Assembly (NCBI GenBank): GCA_905160935.1
Contig: CAJHZI010000510.1
Location: forward strand, 512,001-576,000
From: Enchytraeus crypticus
Lineage: Eukaryota > Annelida > Clitellata > Enchytraeida > Enchytraeidae
Length of the DNA stretch: 64,000 nt
Direction of reading: 5' to 3'
Every line of letters starts with the position of its first letter. Positions within the stretch are counted from its first letter, which is position 1. Both the position numbers and the translations under genes were made by a program. Positions 40,436 through 51,353 of the stretch are shown one piece after another. The notes below the pieces were generated by a model. The model was not told the DNA's origin. It saw only the letters and a program-made list of their open reading frames with translations, and ran no database searches.

Positions 40436-40869
40436 ATGTCACCATGGACGATCGTTCACTATATTATTTGTTTAACTTTTGACCCTCTGATTAGCGACGT
40501 TTAATGCATTACGTCTAGATTACTAGATAATACTGTATGTTCTAACAGCGAATCTAACGGCAGCTTTCTGCTTCAAAAATAGGTCAACAACCTGGTGAGA
40601 ATTAGAATTGTGAACCTACCGATTCAAAGTCAAAGATGTAACTAATTTTGTAACTGTTAAGCTCAGTTGAGATTTTTAAAACTTTTTTTCAAGAGAAATA
40701 TTCGAAACAGTCGCTAAAGTAGATCCAAACACTTAAGTAGCTATGCAGCAATAACAATAATAATAACAGCTAAACTAAATCCAAACACGTATGTAACAAT
40801 GTAGCGTTATATTAACAGGTGAAACTACATTTTATCACAACTCCAATCAGGACAGCTTCTAACACTACC

Positions 40870-40982
40870 CACTTACACGGAAATGGACAATATTGTCTAA
40901 CGGTTTAAACGCGTGGTACTAAAAGTGATAGATATCAACATGGTTGATCATTCCACAATAATGCGTGTTTATTTTACTTTTT
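40870..40982 (+). mobile_element. SINE family A, 3' part
   Basis: GTTTAAACGCGTGGTACTAA, ATGGTTGATCATTCCACAAT. Confidence 0.65.
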
Positions 40983-41312
40983 ACCTGAAATATTTGTAAA
41001 CAATTAGAAAACGTTTTTCAGCCAGAAAGAATTAGTAAAAACCTCTTGAGCTCGGTAACTTAAATGGTGTGGTTTTAGCGTCGTATTGCTCAGCTAAAAG
41101 ATGTTTTGCAGAGAAGCCCTTATAGCTATATCGACCCTAGAACAGTCAGTCAATTAAGTGAAACAAAATATAACTAAAAACTTAAATATAACGCTGCAAG
41201 TGTAAAGTTCTGAAGCCGGTCCAACTTATTACAATAAAAACACAGAATTAATTAGGCATCCTCAAACGAACATTTTACCATCGGGGAAAGGAAATCTAAA
41301 ATTTGGTTTCTT

Positions 41313-42596
41313 TTAATCTTTAGCTATACAAGAATAATTCCTCTGAATGTCTCTCTCCCGTAGCTCCGCCCATATTTGCGTCAGTACCTGTGGTGACGCC
41401 TTTGTCCCACTCACAATGTTCCTCAGTATTACGTCACAAGCTTTAGGGATCTTAGAGTTGGCAAAGGCAAACCCATCCTGTCTGACGTGGGTAACGTTCA
41501 AGATCCTCCCAATAATTCCAGTTACATACACGTCGTCTATAAAGATCTGCGGCACATATTCCGCTGTCTCGAACAGCTCGCTTACAATGTCTCCTGTTAT
41601 CAAATACGCTGCACCGGCTTCGTAAGGGGGAAATTTTTCCATGGGAAATTCCTCTCTAGTGAGACACCACTTTCCATTGCGCCTAACCTTAGCGTCCGCT
41701 ATGTATGGTCCCATGATGGCGCGGAGGGGTTGCCGAGTGTTTAGGATGTCGATTAAATACGGAATGTTAATAAACATGTCGTCGTCGCTTTTGAGCAGAT
41801 ACTTCACACTGGAGCACTGTTCCCTGACCAGCTTCAGACCCAGAAGGGACTTGAGGGTCATGTTGCGATAAGAGTCGTTGAAGTTTCCTACTACTATGTC
41901 TTCATATCTCTCTGACTCCTCTCTAGCCACTTCGTTCAGTCCCGGATCTGGATGTAATCCTAGAATAAAGACTGCCCGCATTGATTCTCGGATAGGACCG
42001 ATTCCGGGCCAGGAGCCATTAGTTCTTGCTACAGAAGTCCAAGTGGAGCGGATGGCTTTTCTCCGCTCAATCCTTGGATGGAAGGAGTGGATAAGAATGA
42101 TCATATAGGTGTCGTTGAAACAAAGAGGTTTGGGTGACAATATAATACTATAGTTGTATTCATTGACTTTCCAATCTCGTTTTCTATAATAATTATATTC
42201 TAGTATACTTTGGTTTACGTTTAATTGAGTAGTTTTCGCCAGTTTAGCATATAATTTAGGACTCGGTACTTTTGCCGTTGCTTTGACTGAATGGTCAGGA
42301 ATAACTCCGTATAACCTGACAGAACTAGAAGAGTATTTACCTGTCACACGAGAAAGTTCCACAACATAGTTATCTCTAGAGATATCCTCGTCAACATTTG
42401 AATTTGCAACGTCTTTACCACTAACAGACGATTTCACTACCAAACGATATTTAACTGACTCCTCCAACCCAGAGCTCTGAAGATATATGACGACTACATT
42501 TCCTAATATGGTAAAGAACGCGAGTAAGACCACAAAGAAGAGAGACTTCTTTCTGTGTCTCCATGCTGTTCTCCATATTCTGACGCTACAGTGCAT
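41313..42596 (-). CDS. Beta-1,3-galactosyltransferase-like GT31 glycosyltransferase, single exon
   Basis: One uninterrupted frame of 427 codons from the ATG at 42596 to TAA at 41313. It is a type II membrane protein: a short basic cytosolic end, a transmembrane anchor at about residues 19-39, a stem, then a GT31 domain. GT31 hallmarks are visible: RRKAIRSTW near 178-186, LKSDDDMFIN with the metal-binding DDD at 271-273, YEAGAAYLITGD near 325, and IDDVYVTG near 353-360. Several Asn-x-Ser/Thr sites are present. The family transfers galactose or N-acetylglucosamine in beta-1,3 linkage to glycan acceptors in the Golgi lumen; donor and acceptor cannot be told from sequence. Length and single-exon structure agree with many animal B3GALT genes. 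No intron or frame lesion was seen, so the gene looks intact. Neighbours are CCDC148 and C7orf25, both on the same strand, with no functional link apparent. Confidence 0.9.
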   Translation of the reverse strand: MHCSVRIWRTAWRHRKKSLFFVVLLAFFTILGNVVVIYLQSSGLEESVKYRLVVKSSVSGKDVANSNVDEDISRDNYVVELSRVTGKYSSSSVRLYGVIPDHSVKATAKVPSPKLYAKLAKTTQLNVNQSILEYNYYRKRDWKVNEYNYSIILSPKPLCFNDTYMIILIHSFHPRIERRKAIRSTWTSVARTNGSWPGIGPIRESMRAVFILGLHPDPGLNEVAREESERYEDIVVGNFNDSYRNMTLKSLLGLKLVREQCSSVKYLLKSDDDMFINIPYLIDILNTRQPLRAIMGPYIADAKVRRNGKWCLTREEFPMEKFPPYEAGAAYLITGDIVSELFETAEYVPQIFIDDVYVTGIIGRILNVTHVRQDGFAFANSKIPKACDVILRNIVSGTKASPQVLTQIWAELRERDIQRNYSCIAKD

Positions 42597-42694
42597 GAGA
42601 AAGCTGGCTCATCGGTCGGCACGTCTAGACTTGGTCTAATGACGAGATCTGAAATTAGTTAACATTGCACAGTATAACAAAATTATATACCAAT

Positions 42695-42832
42695 GCACCA
42701 AGCATACTTAACGAGATATTCGACCGCGGGTCAATATGTGTGGGGTTCAAATTCTGGGCTCGCCTGTCACTGACATCGTTTCCGAGTGAGGAAACTGACG
42801 CTACCATTAGTTTTACCAGCTTTTAACATGAG
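42695..42832 (+). mobile_element. SINE family B copy, sense orientation
   Basis: GAGATATTCGACCGCGGGTC, GTGGGGTTCAAATTCTGGGC, TTAGTTTTACCAGCTTTT. It lies just upstream of the B3GALT-like gene. Confidence 0.85.
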
Positions 42833-43520
42833 CTAGATGGTGTAACGGGTCTAGATATATAACTTATAAATGCGCAAATGAATAATGGTTATTAATACAA
42901 TAAACTACGGATCTAAACTATGCGAAAAGGCTAATCAGAAACTAGGACTATATGCAAAATTAGCATGCGCCAACGAATAGTAAAATATTATTAATATTGT
43001 AGTAGGTTCTAAGCGCCCAACCCTTATAACATGACTACACTAACTTTAATTTAATTTAAATATTGTAAGCGTTCGGATTTCCATAATTCCCTAGCCTGCA
43101 TAAAATCATTGCATAAGCAAACCATAATATAACTTAAACAGAGCTTCACATAACGATACAACAGTGACTTACAGCGCTGTATACAATTAAAATAAAAATG
43201 CGGTTAAAATCTGAAAACGAGGGGTGCATGCCCCTCTCCAGAACTTAAGATACTTTTAGAGCTACAAGCGCCCCCTCAACGTTTCATTTAACCCATTTTT
43301 CAAGGATGCCCAAATTTGTCAACATGACTCGGGTTGACTCCTCTAAAAATTCAGAAAAGTCCCAGATTTTCATGTATGGCAAAAATTTCCAGGAGGGAAC
43401 CATTTAAACGAGCCCTTCATTATTCAACATAGGCGAAAATGCTCTTTGTCACACCTCACCCTCATCCCCACCCCCACCCCCACCCCCTAGCGCATGTTTT
43501 TGATTTGAACAGCTTCTTGG
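42833..43520. other. Spacer without recognised gene
   Basis: AT-rich, with a short (CACCCC)n run at about 43457-43487. Nothing else recognised. Confidence 0.4.
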
Positions 43521-43524
43521 CCCC

Positions 43525-43695
43525 GACTGAGCGCATTCATACAATTTTGTATGAATGCGAACCCCGGACAGAACTCCCGGATTTTGAATCGCACCGTTTT
43601 TGGACCTCACACTCTGCTCATCGGATTGATTTTCCACAGTGCTCAATCTTGTCACTGACGACAGTAGCACTCTAATTCTGTTGTTCTTGTTTGTC
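43525..43695 (+). mobile_element. Family C repeat copy
   Basis: GATTTTGAATCGCACCGTTT, TGCTCATCGGATTGATTTTC, GACGACAGTAGCACTCTAAT. Confidence 0.75.
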
Positions 43696-43909
43696 TCAAC
43701 ATATAGAATCACATCCTAATGATCTAGGAACACTGCTATAACACTGTAGTATACGATCGGTGTTTACAATATTTACAACAGTATCAAAGGCTAGCGCCTT
43801 CGCATGTTAGCCCAGCTCACCTCGCCGGCTAACAACTGTCACAATACAGGTAAAGTTAAGTTACGGGCTTCCGTTCAGCTAAACTGAAGATTACACGTGT
43901 ATACAACCA

Positions 43910-44045
43910 CACTTAACACAACAACAATACAGTGCTACAGTCATCAACGACAACATCGAGTGCTATTGAGACACAATCAAGCCGGTGAGCAAGAAGAAGA
44001 TCCAGAAACGGTGCAAATACAAAAATCTAGAAAATCAGTCCATAG
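43910..44045 (-). mobile_element. Family C repeat copy, reverse
   Basis: ACAACAACAATACAGTGCTA, GACAACATCGAGTGCTATTG, AATCAAGCCGGTGAGCAAG. About 220 bp from an opposite copy. Confidence 0.8.
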
Positions 44046-44214
44046 ATAAAGGGATTAAAGAAAATGAGGTTTAGACGCTGGTCACAAACATGATTGTCAC
44101 GGGCATGTTTCTTTAGAACACAAACTATCATGCCCTTGTTTATGACGAAGGTTAAAATAGCAGATGATTTACATCAGCGCAATCCGTACCAATCATCAGA
44201 GGTGTCAGTTATAT

Positions 44215-44285
44215 CAATCAATCAATAAAAATTTAACGTCCGGTTCCTTGCCATAAAGCAATGTCAGGGACGTCAGTTATATCCG
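44215..44285. mobile_element. Family D fragment
   Basis: AAAAATTTAACGTCCGGTTC, CAATGTCAGGGACGTC. Confidence 0.6.
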
Positions 44286-44609
44286 TATTTGCGAAGCTAT
44301 TCCGAGCGATATTTGAATATCTCTTGTGAGGAATTATCAGTATGAGCCAACAAAAGATTGGGTTAACGAAACTTCCAGCTAATCAGTTTAGCTTTGTAAA
44401 GAAAATGAGCAGTTAACTCTGCGGTTTAAACCACAGCCGTCTATCCGGGCTATTTCAGGGCACATGTTACTGCTTTCGTGACCTTTGTGTCCTTTTCACT
44501 TTATGTATTTCAGGTGTATGATTTAACGTAGTGAAATAAACGTGATTCAATTCAAAATCCTCTTGTGATCCACTGCACCACTCACTCAGCAACCGAGCCT
44601 TGAATCATC

Positions 44610-44765
44610 ATCATCAACATTACCATCAGAGTGCTACTGTTATCCATGACACAATCTAGCACTATAACGCCAAAACCACGCCAATGAGCCGACTATAAGA
44701 ATTTCCATTAAATGGTGCAAATCCAAAATGGTTAAACCAGTTCAAAGTGTAATTGTATACCAAAA
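44610..44765 (-). mobile_element. Family C repeat copy, reverse
   Basis: AGAGTGCTACTGTTATCCAT, AACCACGCCAATGAGCCGAC, TGGTGCAAATCCAAAATGG. Confidence 0.7.
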
Positions 44766-44854
44766 CTTGAAATTTAGATAAAACGGAAGCCAAGCATTTA
44801 TCAGCTTTCACGATAACAGACAATGCACCAATAAGACCACAGAGTGATCAACCC

Positions 44855-45515
44855 ATGGTAAGCATTCATAGTGTACAACCCGTGATAAGTATTCATAGTG
44901 TACAACCCGTGGAAAGCATTCATAGTGTACAACCCGTGGTAAGCATTCATAGTATACAACCCGTGATAAGTATTCATAGTGTACAACCCGTGGAAAGCAT
45001 TCATAGTGTACAACCCGTGGTAAGCATTCATAGTATACAACCCGTGATAAGTATTCATAGTGTACAACCCGTGGAAAGCATTCATAGTGTACAACCCGTG
45101 GTAAGCATTCATAGTATACAACCCGTGATAAGTATTCATAGTGTACAACCCGTGGAAAGCATTCATAGTGTACAACCCGTGGTAAGCATTCATAGTATAC
45201 AACCCGTGATAAGTATTCATAGTGTACAACCCGTGGAAAGCATTCATAGTGTACAACCCGTGGTAAGCATTCATAGCAAGTATTCATAGTGTACAACCCG
45301 TTCATAGTGTACAACCCGTGGTAAGCATTCATAGTGTACAACCCGTGGTAAGCGTTCATAGTGTACAACCCGTGGTAAGCGTTCATAGTGTACAACCCCT
45401 GGTAAGCATTCATAGTGTACAACCCGTGGTAAGCGTTCATAGTGTACAACCCGTTCATAGTGTACAACCCGTGGTAAGCGTTCATAGTGTACAACCCGTG
45501 GTAAGCATTCTGACG
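44855..45515. repeat. 27 bp satellite with 81 bp higher-order period
   Basis: Units GTGGTAAGCATTCATAGTAT+ACAACCC, GTGATAAGTATT... and GTGGAAAGCATT... alternate in fixed order for five rounds (44855-45270), then a simpler array follows with GTTCATAGTGTACAACCC insertions. Open frames on both strands are artefacts of the 27 bp period. Confidence 0.95.
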
Positions 45516-46100
45516 TAAAGTATCTGTCTTCGTCTAATCTTAGTCTAACCATGTACTGTATATTAGACTCATAAGATTGCCGCCTGATAAACCTACTTCT
45601 GTATTCAAGATACCTAAAATTACCCTTTGGTGTGTCACTCAACCCACGGCACGCAGACGAAGAAATCTGATTATTATATCATCACGAGTAATATCTTGCC
45701 ATAAATACTGTGTAAGATTTTCTAAAACATTGAAATTCGCATTATCATTTGATTTTGCCTACACAGCCTACAAATACGCACTCCACAAAAATGTCTAAAT
45801 AATCCACAGACAGCCGTAACACAGCGAGATCACTGGATTGTTCTATCCAACAGTTTCCCTGATCAACTAGATGTCAAGAAAACGTCAGATAATAATAAAA
45901 TCCTGTCACTTAATTTCCCATGAACTTCCAGTATTGTTGTTTTTGACAGATAAAATTAGTCTGCAGTTGCATATTCTACTTGGTAAGTCCCTGACTTTAA
46001 CGTTAAAAAACGTTAAATATTCATAGACTGAATTAGAATTGGAACAAAGTAGATATATGGAAAGCACTAACCAGTTTTAACCAGTTCCAACTGGAGTTGT
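45516..46100. other. 3' flank of C7orf25
   Basis: No repeat or gene recognised. It should hold the C7orf25 3' UTR. Confidence 0.4.
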
Positions 46101-49100
46101 TTACAGCGGCGTTGCGCTGGCTTCTTTCTGCTCGGTCAGAGCACGAGCTGGATGTAAGAAAACCGAGAACTCCAAACCAATCTGCTTCACCGCCCTCACG
46201 AACCCCTCGTTAGCTGTCACAGTCACCGCCTCCACACTGTCGCCCGTGCCAAACACGACCTTTGACCTCATCTTCACCCGACTGCTGGTTCTCAGCGACA
46301 ACGCTCTGCTGGAGGGGTTGTCATGGACGGGCTCAACAGCTTTCAGCAGAACATCTGCACGAAGTTTCTCCTCCTCTCCGCCAATAGTTTTTAGGATTGC
46401 CTGGAAATGCCGGAGTGCGGTGGCGCAGGAGAGAAGATGTTTGCCGGTGATGAAGTCCAGTAGAGGTGGAAGAGCCGGAGAGGATCTCTCCTCGGAGGCC
46501 TGCTGGGTGAGGACGTCATCGACGAAGATGAAGCTGCTCATCCCGTGACAGAGGTTACTGACCAGGACTATCATGGAGGTCACGTCAAGGTTGACTTTGA
46601 TCATCGCGGGTTTTATTGATCGCATGATCCTCAGCTCATCAATAATCCTGGAAGTTGATTGATTTGAGCTGCTGGAAAGGCGATCGTTTGAACCTGGAGT
46701 AGACTCAGCCGAGATGATTCGAGTGTAGGGCTGTTCGTTTAAGGCAGAACCTGGACAAGAAGGGGTTGATTTTTCACCTAGTGTCCGATCATCATTTTCT
46801 GGGAAGAACAAGGAAAAAGGTTCGCTGAGACTATCATGACCAACTCTTCCTTCAAGAGTCATTCCTCCAAAAGTGTCTGCAGTTGTTGAGGAATTTACTC
46901 CAGCTGAGCAGCTGGTAACAGCTTGACTACATGCAGCTGTTGAGGAATTTACTACAGCTGAGCAGCTGGTAACATCTTGACTACATGCAGCTGTTGAGGA
47001 ATTTATTACAGCTGAGCAGCTGGTAACATCTCGACTACAAAGATTAGAGTACAGGTCAACAGTGGGGAATATAACACGGTGGGAATCTGTCACAGGACAT
47101 TTGACTTCATTGGGTAGGCAGAGATCAGATTTAGCTTTTAGTCTATATGGGTTCTTCATATAATAGTCTGTCTGTTTCGGTTCGGAATATTCCAAGAGAC
47201 AGCTTGTTTTTGATACATCTTCCTCTGCAATCATTAGTCCATCGTCTGAGGCAGACTGACCCAGATTTGAATGTCCACCATCATTACTGACCTCAGCTAG
47301 GTTACCACTTGACGCAATGCTACGACTACCATTACAGACTCTCTCGCTACCTTCCTCAACGCACAGATTCAAATGTCTACTGCCATCAGACAACCTCCTC
47401 AGACAATCTCGACAGTCAAGTGCCTTAGACCTTTCTCTCTGGTCCATTCCTTCAGATTCTTCCACTTCTCGGCCCTCTTCAGCATCAACCCCAGGTGATG
47501 TAGACTGACTGCACTGACTCTGCTGCTCTAATCTTGTCTCTGTGTTCTGCCCCGTAGCACTGCTCATCGTACTCTCTGTCCTACTCTTTGTATCTCTTAA
47601 TACCCATGATCGTCCGTGCACTGATGTGTTTAGATTCTCAAAGGAACTTTCCAGATCTTTCGGTAACTTCTCGGTGTTGTCTAAGAGAGCCGCTGGAACG
47701 CCACAGACATTTTTATTGAATTTTAGAGGAAATTCAGGAAGTAGACCTGAATCCATCACTGACCTTGAGGCAAGGTCAAGGGCAGACACTACTTTGACAC
47801 CCAGCTCAGAGAGATGTGTGTAGAGAGATTGAGGGACAGGATTTGTGAAAGCAAACACAACAAGAGGGTGGATGAAGTTGAGTGGATGAAGATGTGATAA
47901 CTCTATCAGATCTTGAGCTTGTGAGATAAGGGATTTCTCTCCATACTGCAAACATCCTGAAATAAATACCCACGAATATACGTAACAATTTATAATCATA
48001 ATGTATTCTAAAAATGTCATATAAGATTAATATTACTACAAATAGCAGTAAATCAAAACACAAAATTTCCATAAATTCCTATTCATAATAGTAGTTAACT
48101 GACACTTTTCAAATGCTGTAATGCCAAAAATAACTAGATATGTTAGATTCATCTTTACTATCTCATCTTTATTACATTATTTTAAATAACATAATTATTT
48201 TATTACATTACATTTTATTCTTTCAATTTTCATTTATGTTCTTTTGTATTCACATTTATTAACAAAGTTGTTGCTCAAATACCAATATTATGAAAACCTA
48301 CCCGTTGCATCCATTGCAAGAGCCTTGGTGTTCCTCGCGACGACCTTGACCCACGTGTAGCCACAGTTACACACCACGTCCACGAGAATGGGCTGAGATC
48401 TTGAGGCTAGTCGCACACTTTTCTCTACCTCCACCACCATCGGCAGCTGATCCAGCAGTCCAACTGTAGCTGTGTGATATGATGCAACAGATTAGTTCAC
48501 TACGTTGAGAAAGTTACAACGCTGACTCTAAATGCTCGCAATACTTTAGAAATATTAGAAAAAAAGCTAGTTTTAGGTTTTTTCACAACTTATGCAAAGG
48601 TCTGGTGTTGTAATGCCTGTGCAAAATTTTAAAAAGTGCTACCAGATTTGTGACAATTGTGACTTGTATGGCTTGAATTGGGATAGCTTGGCTTGCCTTG
48701 ATTTGGGATAGTTAGGCTTGCCTTGGATTTGGATAGCTTGTCTTGCTTTGGACTTTGGATAGGGATAGCATGGCTAATGTTGGCTTATGATAGCTTGGCT
48801 AAAGCTTCTATCTATGACTCAATTCTGAAAGGCAATAAATTGCTAATAGTATTGTTATAGTTTAATAACTTCCTAAACATCCTAACTTCCTATGTATTAT
48901 ATATGCTAGTCTATAATCACCTCATATTTAAATTATATGATGAAAGTATCATCGTATTCTTTATAAATAGAAGAGGATTTTTAAATAAATATTAAAGTTC
49001 TTTTACTGAAAGTTTCTATTAATTTAATAACCATCTGCAAGCTAAATATATTGTTCTGCAATTGGCTAAATATATTGTTCTGCAACTGGCTAAATATATT

Positions 49101-50317
49101 GTTCTGCAATTGGCTAAATATAGTTCTGCAATTGGCTAAATATATTGTTCTGCAATTGGCTAAATATATTGTTCTGCAATTGGCTAAATATATTGTTCTG
49201 CAATTGGCTAAATATATTGTTCTGCAACTGGCTAAATATATTGTTCTGCAATTGGCTAAATATAGTTCTGCAATTGGCTAAATATATTGTTCTGCAATTG
49301 GCTAAATATATTGTTCTGCAATTGGCTAATATATTGTTCTGCAATTGGCTAAATATTGTTCTGCTGTAGCTAAATATTTCTACTCATGGTGCTATCACAC
49401 AGCGTTTTATAGTGATCACAATTTTCATTCCACAAAGTAAGCCTTTATCACACAATAAAGTAACTTATAAATGTAACATAAAGTAACATAAAGTAAAATA
49501 TTTTATTTTATTTGATATTTTCCTTGTACATGTATATTATAACATATTAAAAAAGCTAAAAAGCTAATGTTAACATCAATTTCTTCACTCAAAAGTGACG
49601 TCAGTGATGGGCGAGCCCAGGATTTGAACCCCGCATATACTGGTCCGCGGTCAAATATCTGACCGACATCACCATTGGCTTGAACCGATGGAGTCAATAT
49701 TTCTATGTATATTATATAATACACATAGATATAATATAAATGTACTAGACAGCCATATACATACATTCTAAGTGCAGTAGATTACTAGATGTGAGATTAA
49801 CAGCCTTTACGAGAGATAAATCTTCAGCTAACTGGAAAAATAACAAAATACATCAGGCAAACATTAACTTAATAAACGATTACTATTAATTTATATTAAA
49901 CTGAATTTCGCTTGCGGCATCATATTGTTCAGAAATTTACTCTTAATTTGGTAAAATATAAAATATTAACAGATATCAAAAATATACGAGCTAAGTAATA
50001 CAAAAAAATAAAAATACAGTAATATAACAATACAGCAATATATAAAAATAAAGGCAACTTTCGCTAAGTAAAGTTGTGAAAAGAAATACAATAGTCAAAT
50101 AAATGTAAATAAGAAATAGAAGCTTAAACATTGTCTTAATGTAACTCACACGTTGAAGAAAGCGCTGTTCGGCAATGCACTTTTTACGAAATTTCCTTAT
50201 ACCGGTTAGATCCAGTCTAGTACAAGTCTGAACCAGTTTATCCACTCTCTGCAGAGAATCATCGAGTTTGGCCTTTATCCACTCAGGTTCACTGATAGTA
50301 CTTGTGGAAGCCATCAT
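46101..50317 (-). CDS. C7orf25: C7orf25/UPF0415 family protein (DUF1308) with a large central insertion
   Basis: Four minus-strand exons in frame: 50317-50150, 49831-49765, 48469-48302 and 47956-46101 (752 aa, about 330 longer than human C7orf25). Conserved parts: the N-terminal helix LDLTGIRKFRKKCIAEQRFL; NLTSSNLLHLE; PILVDVVCNCGYTWVKVVAR; GCLQYGEKSLISQAQDLIE; and at the C-terminus VVFGTGDSVEAVTVTANEGF followed by FSVFLHPARALTEQKEASATPL. The family is widespread in eukaryotes and its function is not established. Residues of roughly 225-576 form an acidic/Ser-rich insertion with no family counterpart; it includes three in-frame copies of an 18-residue repeat (SSTAACSQDVTSCSAVVN type, about 46880-47035). 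Start: the first of two adjacent Met codons at 50317. Intron 2 contains a 24 bp minisatellite. The 5' end faces the plus-strand ARHGAP gene. Confidence 0.9.
49045..49370. repeat. 24 bp minisatellite, about 13 units
   Basis: ATTGTTCTGCAATTGGCTAA+ATAT units, some lacking a few bases. Lies in C7orf25 intron 2. Confidence 0.95.
49545..49692 (-). mobile_element. SINE family B copy
   Basis: AAAAGCTAATGTTAACATCA, CCAGGATTTGAACCCCGCAT, ATTGGCTTGAACC. In C7orf25 intron 2. Confidence 0.85.
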
Positions 50318-51353
50318 TGACTAAAAGTTGTTATATTTGGCTGACTATTACAGTAAGTTCTTTATATTTAATTATTTATTCCAATAAGTGTACTTGTAAT
50401 AGAAATGTGGAAAATAAAAATTATCATTTATAACATTGAAATTTAAAAGTTTAGGTTTATTCTAAAAGGAAAACATTAATTTCACACACATAATTTGTAA
50501 TAACTTCCATCAATTCAGAGAAATAAATCGATGGAATTCAATGATTAGCTCATAAAACAAATTACGTTACAATTTACATTAACAAATTACGTTACAAGTG
50601 TATTTACACTTTAATCGTGCACCATATATGAGCTTAAAATAAATTTAGATAAATCAATAAATTAATTAAACCTAAAAGAGATAAATTTAGATTGAAAACA
50701 TACGAATAACATGTAAACAAAAATGGCCTTCAAACTATAAACAAATGTGACCTCTTTACTCAACGATGTCTACAAATCGTACGAGAAATCAGAGATCATC
50801 AAACAACGAGATTAATGATTTTATAATTAAAGCAATATTACAGCTAAAGAACAATACGGCCAATTAACAAAATTAATTTTTCTAAAAGTTTCCCTCGCTT
50901 TGTTATGATATAAGATGCCGTATTGTGCATTTGCCAACTTTAAAATAACCGCTTTTGATGCTGTCACGATCAAAGTTAGAGTATCTTGGTTTAGGATTGG
51001 TTGATAGGTTGTTGGGATGGGCCATTGATTATGAGATCACACCTGACCAATACCTGAACACAAATCATTTATAATTTAAAATGTCAGCTTTCAATGCTGT
51101 AGCATCGCCAAGAAATTATACAAATTAACAGTAACTCGCTGTGATAAAACACAAACTAATGCTTCATTTGATTTAAGAGTTTGTATCGTCAAAAGTCGTA
51201 ACATCGTGAACGAAAGGTTATTTTCATGACAGTTTTACAAGTTAAATATGATATTAAAAGAAATATGATTATGAGGAATATGCAGCTCTACATATGATTA
51301 AATAATTTTATGTCGACTGCAAATTATGTTACTGACTCTTTCACGTTGTGCAG
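50318..51353. other. Spacer between the divergent C7orf25 and ARHGAP genes
   Basis: AT-rich. It could hold the C7orf25 promoter and an ARHGAP intron or first exon. I saw no PDZ-like coding sequence and no repeat. Confidence 0.45.

Noticed and set aside
44801-45642. Frames with MNAYHGLYT and IHSVQPV repeats
   Set aside because: 27 bp satellite; open on both strands, no unique flank that looks coding.
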